Assembly: GCF_000210295.1 (NCBI RefSeq)
Contig: NC_026743.1
Coordinates: forward strand, 496,001 to 560,000
Direction: 5' to 3'
Length of the DNA stretch: 64,000 nt
Source of the DNA: Trypanosoma brucei gambiense DAL972
Lineage: Eukaryota > Euglenozoa > Kinetoplastea > Trypanosomatida > Trypanosomatidae
In this document: one piece after another, positions 28,268-37,066 of the stretch
Layout of the letters: each line of letters opens with the position of its first letter
Position numbering within the stretch: position 1 is the stretch's first letter
The notes under the pieces: model-generated
The model's input: only the letters and a program-made list of their open reading frames with translations
What the model was told of the DNA's origin: nothing
The model's database searches: none
Program-made: the position numbers and the translations under genes

Positions 28268-30070
28268 ATGCTCTTGCGGCGGAGCCACATGCGGCGTTGC
28301 CTCAAGCCCGGCGCACCGCGTCACCCACCCCTCTCGTGCGCAAGTGCATCGCCTTTACAACACACTGATGTAACTTCAGCACCAATGAAAACGCAAATTG
28401 CCGTCGTGGGGAGTGGCCCAAGTGGTTGCTATGTGGCACAGCAGCTTATTAAAAAGCGTGACGACATTCACGTAGATGTGTTTGAGCGTCTCCCCGTGCC
28501 CTTCGGTTTATGTCGTTATGGCGTCGCTCCCGACCATCCCGAGGTGAAGAACGTGGAGCAGCAGTTTCTTTCCATGTTTAAGAGCGGTCGTGTGACGTGG
28601 ATTGGCAACGTCGATGTAGGGAGACAGTTACCAATTGACACCCTTCTCAATAACTACGCAGCTGTGGTGCTGGCCACAGGTGTGGATAGCGGTAAAAAGC
28701 TCAACATTCCCGGTGAGGACCTCGGTGGCGTTGTCCGTGCAGCTGACTTTGTACGTTATTACAACACATATCCTTTTCCACATGGTTCCCCGCGTTTCTG
28801 CCCGTTTCAACTGGGGATGGCCCACGAAGCCGTCGTTATTGGAAATGGTAATGTTGCTTTGGATTGTACTCGTGTCTTAGCCGCATCATACAAATATTTC
28901 TGCCCCACCGATATGAATTGTGCAGCAATAAAAGAGTTCATGAAGAACCACATCCACCGCATCCACGTGGTGGGTCGGCGAGGCCCTGAACACAGTGCCT
29001 TCACCATCGCGGAGTTTAGAGAGTTGACAAAATATCAGCAAGACACAGTGCGGGTTACCGTCGACCCATTCAATCCGGAGGAAGCACGTCGTGCATCAAC
29101 GGAAAACCCGCGTGCACGTCAACGCCTTTTCGAACTTATGGGGCGTCACATTGTCAAAAGCGATGACCCTGAGAGTCAAGAAGTGAGGGGTCCAACGATA
29201 CCAAAAGGTACCCGCGGCCCCTGCCACATTAGATTTCGGTACAACATGCGACCTTTGCGGTTTCTGCCGCATCGGGAGCGTAAGGGTCAGGTGGGTGCGG
29301 TTGTATTCGAATGTACTGCGGCTGAAACAAGCAGTAGCACGGACTGCGCAGCGGCAACTGAGACTCAAGCTTACGATGTCAACTGTGGCGAAGGTGGTAA
29401 CAAGGGCGGTGGTACTGGTGTTAAGGCGCCGAAAGTCATCACGGTACCATGTGATTTGGTAATCACTTCGCTAGGGTATTATGGAGATAGCATTCCTGGT
29501 GTTGAGTTCGATCATGCTCGAGGAGTTATATCGCACGTTGGCGGTCGAGTAAAGGGGCAACCACGACTGTACTGCACCGGCTGGGCGAAGAACGGACCAA
29601 AGGGGATCATTGCTCACGCACTCATGGACGCGCAAGTAACTGCTGCAACTGTTCTTGAAGACCTTGACAATAGTGCTCTTCCAACGGGAGGTAGTGACGG
29701 TGCTTTCTGCGGAAAGTACGGTTTGGTGGACTACTTTGTTGAGAAGCGAATGGAACCTGTGTCGGTGGCTGGTCTTGAGCGTATAATGCATGTGGAGTTG
29801 GAGCGTGGCGTGGATATGGGAAAGAGACTGGAGAAGATTGACGACGTTCGGGCGATGCTTGACGTGGCTCTCGGCGGAGCCATTGGGAAGAAGGCAAACA
29901 ATGCGATACGAGGTATTATGAATGAGCGGCCAGACGCGTTGTTGTACCTTAACGAACTCCTGGACGACACAACGGACTTGGCGCCTCTTGCGCGGCAACT
30001 GGCTCGCGACTTGCCACCTGTCATGGCGGAACAACATCCACCAGGGAGGCTCCATCCATCACAGCTGTGA
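28268..30070 (+). CDS. NADPH:ferredoxin (adrenodoxin) reductase, mitochondrial
   Basis: A 600-residue flavoprotein of the adrenodoxin reductase/Arh1 family. It passes electrons from NADPH through FAD to mitochondrial ferredoxin for Fe-S cluster and heme A synthesis. The FAD-binding V-V-G-S-G-P-S-G is at residues 46-53, preceded by about 39 Arg/Pro/Ser-rich residues that fit a presequence. The family signatures P-F-G-L-C-R-Y-G-V-A-P-D-H-P and the NADP fold V-I-G-N-G-N-V-A-L-D (about 190-200) follow, with G-W-A-K-N-G-P-K-G near residue 440. A Ser/Thr/Gly-rich insert at about 355-398 is extra compared with human FDXR, which is about 490 residues long. ATG 28268 follows a clear acceptor. Confidence 0.93.
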   Translation: MLLRRSHMRRCLKPGAPRHPPLSCASASPLQHTDVTSAPMKTQIAVVGSGPSGCYVAQQLIKKRDDIHVDVFERLPVPFGLCRYGVAPDHPEVKNVEQQFLSMFKSGRVTWIGNVDVGRQLPIDTLLNNYAAVVLATGVDSGKKLNIPGEDLGGVVRAADFVRYYNTYPFPHGSPRFCPFQLGMAHEAVVIGNGNVALDCTRVLAASYKYFCPTDMNCAAIKEFMKNHIHRIHVVGRRGPEHSAFTIAEFRELTKYQQDTVRVTVDPFNPEEARRASTENPRARQRLFELMGRHIVKSDDPESQEVRGPTIPKGTRGPCHIRFRYNMRPLRFLPHRERKGQVGAVVFECTAAETSSSTDCAAATETQAYDVNCGEGGNKGGGTGVKAPKVITVPCDLVITSLGYYGDSIPGVEFDHARGVISHVGGRVKGQPRLYCTGWAKNGPKGIIAHALMDAQVTAATVLEDLDNSALPTGGSDGAFCGKYGLVDYFVEKRMEPVSVAGLERIMHVELERGVDMGKRLEKIDDVRAMLDVALGGAIGKKANNAIRGIMNERPDALLYLNELLDDTTDLAPLARQLARDLPPVMAEQHPPGRLHPSQL

Positions 30071-30630
30071 TTGTTGGAGCGGATAAACTTCTTCCATACG
30101 GACCGGCTTTTGGTCACATTATGGGTTGTGGGTGGTGCTTATTTCTGGTGCAATTGTGAACCAACGCAAAACATGCGATCGATTTATTCTTGGAGTGGGA
30201 GTTTACCGTAACGTAGTTGTGCAGTGGGCACATTATTGGTCAGCACCCGTAGGTTTATTTTTTCTATCCTCCCAAACGATGTTTCGGCTCGTCATCTTTT
30301 CCATTTTATCTTACCGATTTCAAATATGTTTGCCTCATTTTCTGCCTTTTTCTTCCGTTTCGGTAATCCTCACAAGATAAGCCTAGGCTAAGCATTTAAA
30401 AGCAAACAAGAAACAAAGGAGGAGGGAAAATCTGGTAAGTAAAGTAAGGGAATAAATAAATTTGACTGTAAGGCAAGAAAAAAAAGAGAGAAGGGGAAGA
30501 AGGGAGACGAATCATAGTGCTACTGACCTTGTTCGTTTCCAAGGTTACAAAAGCTAACTATAAGAGGAAAAGAATTACTACACACTCGTTGGAATTAAAG
30601 AAGAGAAAGTAATTTTATAAGGTACTGAAG
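30071..30630 (+). other. Intergenic region ferredoxin reductase-G3BP-like
   Basis: 560 nt: T-rich with pyrimidine tracts at about 30250-30365, then A/G-rich to the next ATG. No gene visible. Confidence 0.55.
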
Positions 30631-32397
30631 ATGTCCATTACACAAAGTGCACTCGGTCGCGAATGGGGTGTGGTGGCATGTGGCTTTCTCGTTACGTACT
30701 ACCGCGAGTTCACCAAGGAAGGGGAACCGCTAGCCCTCCTTGACATGTATGCCGACAACTCCCATGTGGTTTATGCGGAATACAATGAAAATGTGGCACA
30801 AATCGTACGCGGCCGCCATGAGATCCTCCAACACCTTGAGAAGATGGACGCAACGCTAGGGCGACGTAAGGTTGAGGTTCGCTTCGCCGACTTCAGCCCT
30901 ATTGCGGGCGGCAGCGTGCTCATTGTAACTCAGGGTATTATGTACGTTCGTGGATCACGGAAAGTTTTCACTCAATCCTTCGTTCTCGCACCCACGCCAA
31001 ATCGTAGCAATACATACCACATAGCAAGCGAATATTTTCGTGTGCTGCACGTGGAGATGGAACGCATTCCGGAAGGCAGCATCATAATGACACCTGTGCA
31101 GGTCGCTCAGCACCTTCTTGGCGAGCAAGAGAGGCGAAAGAGGGAAGAGGAAGCACGCGAGCATTTTCTGTTCCTTCAGAAGCAAAAAGAGGAGCAACAG
31201 CAACAGCAACAACAAATGCTACAGTGTGCGGATGCAGAGATGGTGAAACAACAGGAGAATGACCGCGCACTCGCTGTGGAAAATCAGAGTGAAGCGTGGG
31301 ACAAGCACCCACGTGGACAGGACCGGCGGATGGGTAGGAAAGACTACAGAAACCGTGCACCTGCAGGGGCACGCAGTGAGGGTGTGGAAGAGAGGAAAGA
31401 GCGTGCCGAATGGGAGATGGGAAAACCCACCGAATCGAAGACAAATGAGGCTGAGGACGACACTGCCGGTGAGGGTAACGAACGCAACCGATGGGAACAA
31501 CCAAGGCGGAGTGAACCGCACAGACGTCCAGAGCGCGTTAAGAGGAATGAAGGGGGTCGGCGTGCAGAAGGCAATGATCAAAATGAGGTGGGATGCCCTG
31601 AACGAAGAGATCGCCGGGATGCGGAAAGGCAACCTCGGGATGGCGAAAGCCGCCGGGGTCATTGGGGCCGCAATGAAGAAAAGGTCGATAACGTGGATAC
31701 CGCTGACAATACACGTGTAACCGAGGGAGACGCTGCCCGTTCCACAGGGGCTGCTGGAGCGGCTTCTGAAAGGACCCGCCGCAACACTTTCAACAACCGC
31801 CCGCGCGACCGATTTAGGAACCGTGAGCTGCAACAGGAACAACAACCCGCCGCCCCCGCCGATTCAGCGGCTGCCGTTCCTGCAACTGCCAGCGCTGCAG
31901 ACAATAAAGGTGATGCCGGCAGGAACGATCATAAGCCCCTCCCCCGCTCGGAAGCCAACAGAAGAGGTCGCGGAGGAAGCAAAGAGGCGAAGAACAACAA
32001 AAAAGAGGCGTGGGCCAGTGAGAAAAACGATGCCAACAATGGTGGCGCCGCTCCTGATGCTGCTGCGGCAGAGGAGAACGTAACCCCCGCTGAACAACGG
32101 AAGAAGTTTCCACGGAGCAGGGCTGATAAAAAAATTGCCGGTGAAGGCACCAGACTGGAGCACAGGAAAGGTCCGACGGACCATGTGCGGCTAATAGATG
32201 CACCAAAGGGCCAAAATGAACAAATTAGTGCTGCAATTAAGCGAATAACTGGTGAAGAACCAAAGAAAGTTGTTCCGTTTGGTCGCGGGAACGACATTGT
32301 GTGCCAATTAAGCACGGAATCAGCCGCCGAGGCTTTGTTGGAGAAACCGCCCGTGGTGAATGAGTGTGCACTCAGGGTGGCACGGTTCTATCCCTAG
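30631..32397 (+). CDS. G3BP-like protein: NTF2-like domain, charged linker, RRM-like end
   Basis: A 588-residue protein. Residues about 12-140 look like an NTF2-like fold (F-L-V-T-Y-Y-R-E-F, L-L-D-M-Y-A-D-N-S, V-R-G-R-H-E-I). The middle (about 170-520) is a long Arg/Glu/Asn/Gly-rich disordered region with a poly-Gln patch near 190-197. The last 60 residues show an RRM-like pattern: Q-I-S-A-A-I-K-R-I-T-G, V-V-P-F-G-R-G-N-D-I-V-C-Q-L, then A-A-E-A-L-L-E-K. NTF2 plus RG/RE-rich linker plus RRM is the architecture of G3BP/Rasputin, which nucleate stress granules. The RRM lacks obvious aromatic RNP residues, so RNA binding is uncertain. ATG 30631 directly begins the folded domain. Confidence 0.72.
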   Translation: MSITQSALGREWGVVACGFLVTYYREFTKEGEPLALLDMYADNSHVVYAEYNENVAQIVRGRHEILQHLEKMDATLGRRKVEVRFADFSPIAGGSVLIVTQGIMYVRGSRKVFTQSFVLAPTPNRSNTYHIASEYFRVLHVEMERIPEGSIIMTPVQVAQHLLGEQERRKREEEAREHFLFLQKQKEEQQQQQQQMLQCADAEMVKQQENDRALAVENQSEAWDKHPRGQDRRMGRKDYRNRAPAGARSEGVEERKERAEWEMGKPTESKTNEAEDDTAGEGNERNRWEQPRRSEPHRRPERVKRNEGGRRAEGNDQNEVGCPERRDRRDAERQPRDGESRRGHWGRNEEKVDNVDTADNTRVTEGDAARSTGAAGAASERTRRNTFNNRPRDRFRNRELQQEQQPAAPADSAAAVPATASAADNKGDAGRNDHKPLPRSEANRRGRGGSKEAKNNKKEAWASEKNDANNGGAAPDAAAAEENVTPAEQRKKFPRSRADKKIAGEGTRLEHRKGPTDHVRLIDAPKGQNEQISAAIKRITGEEPKKVVPFGRGNDIVCQLSTESAAEALLEKPPVVNECALRVARFYP

Positions 32398-34380
32398 TTC
32401 TGAGAGGCACACACGTACATATTCGTGCCCACGTCTTAATCAAAGAACATAATGAAGCGAGAAAGGGTAAAATAAATGGGCGATGTAACGGACAGCCGTA
32501 CGCTCCGTACCACCAAGTGAAGGAAATGAGGCGGGCTAACAACTCCTCCGATTTTGCCTGATTTTCTCTTCCTCATTCTCGATGAAGATCAAATTCATTT
32601 TTTACTTTTGTGACCAGTAAACGTTTTTTTTGTTCTTACCTTTCCGGTTTTGAAATAAACTTAGCAGGAGCGGCCATATCTTAGCAAGGTAGAGTGAGGA
32701 GGAGAGAAATAAAATGATGAGTTCACTTGTTGGCTGTGATTCCCCCCACTTTCCCCTTCACTGTTACGTGCTTTAACACATATAATACCTTCTTCTATTT
32801 CTTTTTATTGTTACCCAACCCGTGTTTCTTCTTCACTCTGTTCCACTAATAATTGAAGGAAGTTATAAACGTGATAAGTAAGTTTTTCATGCATTCTCAT
32901 TGATGTTCAGCACATGGGTTGCTTGCTTACGGATAAACATACGCACATATACATTTTTTTTTCCAAATCGTTTGGTTACGTGATATTTGTTGTGGATAAG
33001 TGAAGGTGTTCCTTTCGTTATGTCACCAGTGGCGACCGCCAGCACTCGCCTTCCCGTTGGTTGCGAGGAAGCGGGAAAATGGAGATAAATATAAACGGAA
33101 AGGGAACAGTTGTCTTCCCATTGCTGTGGCGGGGAAAGGCGATACAAAGAAATAATAATAATAATAATAATGTTAAGTGTTAATGGTGCAAAGTGAGTGA
33201 GTTACCAGACCTTTTTTTTTTGTATTGTGACGATGTTTTTTGTCCTCTCCGTGGTTCAAACATTTCAGGTATGTGCTTTTGAGCGAGGGATTATGCTTAA
33301 TGAAGTTGGTACCGTAAACTTTTCTGTGTGGTCTCATTGGCGGACCTTTCCGAACATTCTGCACTTCTAATTTTTTATATTGGCTTCCTACTCCTACATG
33401 TATTATGTTTCAGTTGCACTTGTTTTTATTCATTACTTTCATTCCTTTCCATACTTCTTTATTTATATGTACCCTTCTTTCCTGTGAGGGCGACGTGTGT
33501 ACGCCAGAGTTACACGAAGAAAGAAGGAAAGTCAACAACAAGAACAACAATAATTACACCCACCACCACAATACATATTTAATTATTTTGGCGTTAGTGA
33601 AGAGTACGCAGTGCTGAACGGCAGCAACCCAATCACCAGCAGCACAACAGCATTTTTTTTTTGTACTTTATATTTTACATATTTCAATTATATATTTACA
33701 TTTATTTAAATCACAATACTGATCAAAATATCACATTATTATTATAGTTAGTTTCTAACCCAACGGGAAAGAACTCGTGTAAAGAAAAGGTAATAACAAA
33801 ATAAAAAGAAGGGAAGGGAAGGAGGAGAAAGCAAGGGAAAGCAAAGACTGCGTGAGAAGGGGGGGAAGAAAAGGAGAAACTGAAGGGATAACGTAGAAAA
33901 CTGTGAGAAGAACAACAAAAACGAAATAAAACTGGACATCTGAAATACAATCAAGTTTGTGTGTTATCCATATTCCTGTATCGGATTTTGGAAAGAGGGA
34001 AAGCAAAATCAGCAAATAATACGAAGTGGGAGGCAAAAGAGGTGAAGGAAAAGCCCCTTTTTTTTTTTTTAAGGGGTGCAAAATAACCAGACCTGAGGGT
34101 GGAAGAAGAAGAAAAAAAAAGCGGTAGGTAATTTACGGTGCAAATCATACATAATTCTTTGTTGGGGTTTAGTACACTTTGCAAAGCAAAGCAAAGCAAC
34201 ACCAACAGAGAAGAACCAAAGGGGACAACAAACACGCACGAGTGAAGAGAAGAGAAGAGAAAGAAGGGAGATAATCCTAACAGGTTGGTGGTTGATAACG
34301 TGTTCAAACACCCTCAACTAAAAAAATAAAATAAAGTAATAGAACAGAAAAACGGAAGATAAGAGAGGATTAACGAATCG
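32398..34380 (+). other. Long intergenic region (2.0 kb) G3BP-like-PEDS1
   Basis: AT-rich spacer with an AAT repeat (about 33150-33171), a purine tract (about 33795-33880), a GCAAA pentamer repeat (about 34176-34199) and A/G-rich DNA up to the next gene. Open frames are low in complexity and not supported. Confidence 0.6.
33150..33171 (+). repeat. AAT trinucleotide microsatellite
   Basis: About seven AAT units in spacer DNA. Confidence 0.85.
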
Positions 34381-35280
34381 ATGTCGATAGATGTGGTTCC
34401 TGCTACCGAAACCGCTGCAGCTGCAGCCACTACCGCTACTTACATGGACAACATTATTTCTGTTCGAAAGGCCAACGCAAAGAAACTCGCTGGTGGTTAT
34501 ACTCAAACGAAACGAATAGCAGAAATTTGTTACTTCTCCTTAGCGGTTTGCCTTTGGATGAGAAACGTTGCAATTGTGGTACTCTATTTACTGCACAGTA
34601 GCGAATCGTCTTCCAATCAGTTATTATGGAGCCCATTGATGATTCTGTCGGCTATGGTATTGTCTGACTTCATTAGTGGCGTGGCCCACTGGAGTTTTGA
34701 TACGTGGGGAACCCCGGAGACATTTCTGTTCGGTAACTTTATACGCTCCTTCCGGGAGCATCACGTTAACCAAATGGCCATGACCAAACACGATTTTATT
34801 GAGACGAATGCCGACACAACTTTACCCCTGATCCCTCTGTTACTGATCCAATTATACTTCCTAGGTTGCAATTCCAAGAATAATTCAACATTCCGACACA
34901 ACATCGACAATGACAACGCTGGTTTCCATGTATTTTTCCTTACTTTCGCACTTTTCATTGGTATGACTAATGAGCTTCACAAGTGGGCTCACCTGCCGGC
35001 GCCGCATCCCTTCGCTCGCCTGCTCATGTCGTGTAGAATTGTTCTCACACGTAAAAGTCACCGCAGGCATCATCGTGGGAGTTATGACCGCAGTTATTGC
35101 ATTACAACTGGGTGGTTGAATGCCCCGCTTGACCGAGTTGACTTTTGGCGGAATGCCGAGGCAGTTGTAACGGCATTGACGGGTGCGGTTCCACGGGCAA
35201 ATGATAGGGAGTTGTTAGGCGTACGACATAAAGAAGAAACGGACGGGGAGGGCTGCAATGAGGAATTTGGAGGGTTGTGA
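34381..35280 (+). CDS. PEDS1: Plasmanylethanolamine desaturase (PEDS1/TMEM189/Kua family)
   Basis: A 299-residue membrane enzyme of the Kua/CarF family, which introduces the vinyl-ether double bond of plasmalogens in the ER. The diiron His set is present: H103 in S-G-V-A-H-W-S-F-D-T-W-G, H127-H128 in R-E-H-H, H137 in T-K-H-D-F-I-E-T-N-A-D, H200 and H204 in N-E-L-H-K-W-A-H, and H227, H230 and H231 in K-S-H-R-R-H-H. Four hydrophobic segments are seen at about 48-72, 83-101, 147-162 and 182-196. Trypanosomes contain ethanolamine plasmalogens, which fits. The first 20 residues are Ala/Thr-rich, and the acidic C-terminal tail is short. ATG 34381. Confidence 0.9.
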   Translation: MSIDVVPATETAAAAATTATYMDNIISVRKANAKKLAGGYTQTKRIAEICYFSLAVCLWMRNVAIVVLYLLHSSESSSNQLLWSPLMILSAMVLSDFISGVAHWSFDTWGTPETFLFGNFIRSFREHHVNQMAMTKHDFIETNADTTLPLIPLLLIQLYFLGCNSKNNSTFRHNIDNDNAGFHVFFLTFALFIGMTNELHKWAHLPAPHPFARLLMSCRIVLTRKSHRRHHRGSYDRSYCITTGWLNAPLDRVDFWRNAEAVVTALTGAVPRANDRELLGVRHKEETDGEGCNEEFGGL

Positions 35281-37066
35281 AATAGTTTAAATTTGAGGGA
35301 AGAAAAAGAGAAAAACTACAGCGACTGCTATTATTCGTAAAGCAGGATCGCTTTTGTCTTTGCGTGTGCGCTTGTATTCGCAAGGAGAGTTGTGTGATAA
35401 GACTGATATGGGAGGACAAGAAAAGAAAAGAGAAGGGAAGGGAAGGTGCTCATGTTGATACTCGGTTGGATAAAAAGTTTGCAAGGTAGCATTTTATTTT
35501 TATTTATATTTTTAATTTTACTTTTGTTGTGACTACTACTATCATTATCATTAACATTATTATTATTATCATTATTGTTGTTACTGGTAATGGGAGCAAC
35601 ACAGGTGACAAGAGAGTAAACACATGATTTGTTGGGACGTTCACCACCTGTTTTGCGAGGAAGGGAACGCTACTATGGTTTTTGTTGCATGAGTAGAAGG
35701 TTGTTTCTCAAAAGTAGAAGTAGAAACGAAAAAACAAAAAGATGCACGCAAAGCAAACAAACATGAATATATATATATATATATATTTGCGTGGACACGT
35801 GGTTATGCTCCTTCAGTTTCTACCCTTTACATACACACAAGAAGGGATTTAGTAAATGAAGAAAAGCGATACGCACAGCATCCCAATGAGACAATACTGG
35901 AGGGGCTGTTAAGTCATGTACGTGGGAATGCCACTCACTTAATAGGGCCCCCCTGTTTTGCGTCGAGGCAGTACCCTTTTCATTTGTTGTTCGTTCTTTT
36001 TAAAGTTTTTTTTTCTCTCAGTTGCGTCTTCACCCACACTCTTCCCAACTTTATCTTTGTGCATGTTTATGTTTCCCTTTCTTCCATGATATTCTTAGTC
36101 ACAAATTTACTGACAAATAACCGTACGTTAACTAAGCGTCACAACGTGTCCCGACCGTGCGCACATTTTTGTTTTTTCCACCTTTTTTTTTCATTTTCAT
36201 TTTGACAACTTTGTTTTTTTTTTTCCGTTAAAGAAAGGGGGTGGAGCCACATGATCGAGGGACATGAGAAAGGAAAAGAAGGGGAGTAGATAAGAAAGAA
36301 AGAAAGGAGGAAGAGGAAAAGGGGAAAAGATAAGAGGGGGGCAAAAATATATAGCAACCAACAGGATCATTATGCATTTCTTTTTTTCTTTTTCCCCCAT
36401 TCGCCGTTACCTTTGCGTGGGGCCAACGAAGAGATGATGTGGGGGAAAGTAATACATTTACACACGTATACATGTCAAACAAACGAGTGAAGCATATATA
36501 TGTGTACATTTTTTTTTTCTTGTAAAGAGGAGGGAAGATGGGAGTGGCAACATTCATCGAAAAAATATCATGTACATTCCTGCGAGTGTCGGTAGCTTTA
36601 TGTTCTTCGTATTTCCCCTTGTGTGTGTTGGTGTGTTCATTCATTGGTTCTTCTATGTTAGATTAATTCATTTAAAATTTTTTGTGTTTTTTTGTTTTTT
36701 GTTTTGTTTGTCAACGTTCCTAATCCTTCTATCGCCCCATGTATGGGAAAATAAATATACGCACGGGTATACCACATGTATTTTCTTTGTTCTAGTGGTC
36801 TTTGGGCATTACGTAATTTATCGTGACCCATTTATTACCGTTCTCTGCTCGTAAGGAGGTTTACTGTCGCGGCAATTGTCGTCTGTTGTTTCTATTACTG
36901 TTATTTTTGGTAATCTCCCTTTTCTTCTTTATTTTCTCGCTTACACCACCGCAGCAACAGAGAGTTACAAACCCTTACATCTTGCACATAGAGTGGCACA
37001 CACAAGTTGAAAAAGGAGAAAAAAACGAGCTGAGGAAAACAAAGGTGAAGCGACACTCGGCGTCGT
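35281..37066 (+). other. Long intergenic region (1.8 kb) PEDS1-UBR protein
   Basis: AT-rich with ATT repeats (about 35553-35575), a TA microsatellite (35767-35787), T/C-rich stretches at 36000-36230 and an A/G-rich block at about 36232-36345. No gene visible. Confidence 0.6.
35767..35787 (+). repeat. AT dinucleotide microsatellite
   Basis: About ten AT units in spacer DNA. Confidence 0.9.

Noticed and set aside
31219..31845. 208-codon minus-strand open frame
   Set aside because: It lies opposite the G3BP-like gene; its Pro/Ser/Phe-rich product is the complement of a purine-rich coding region.
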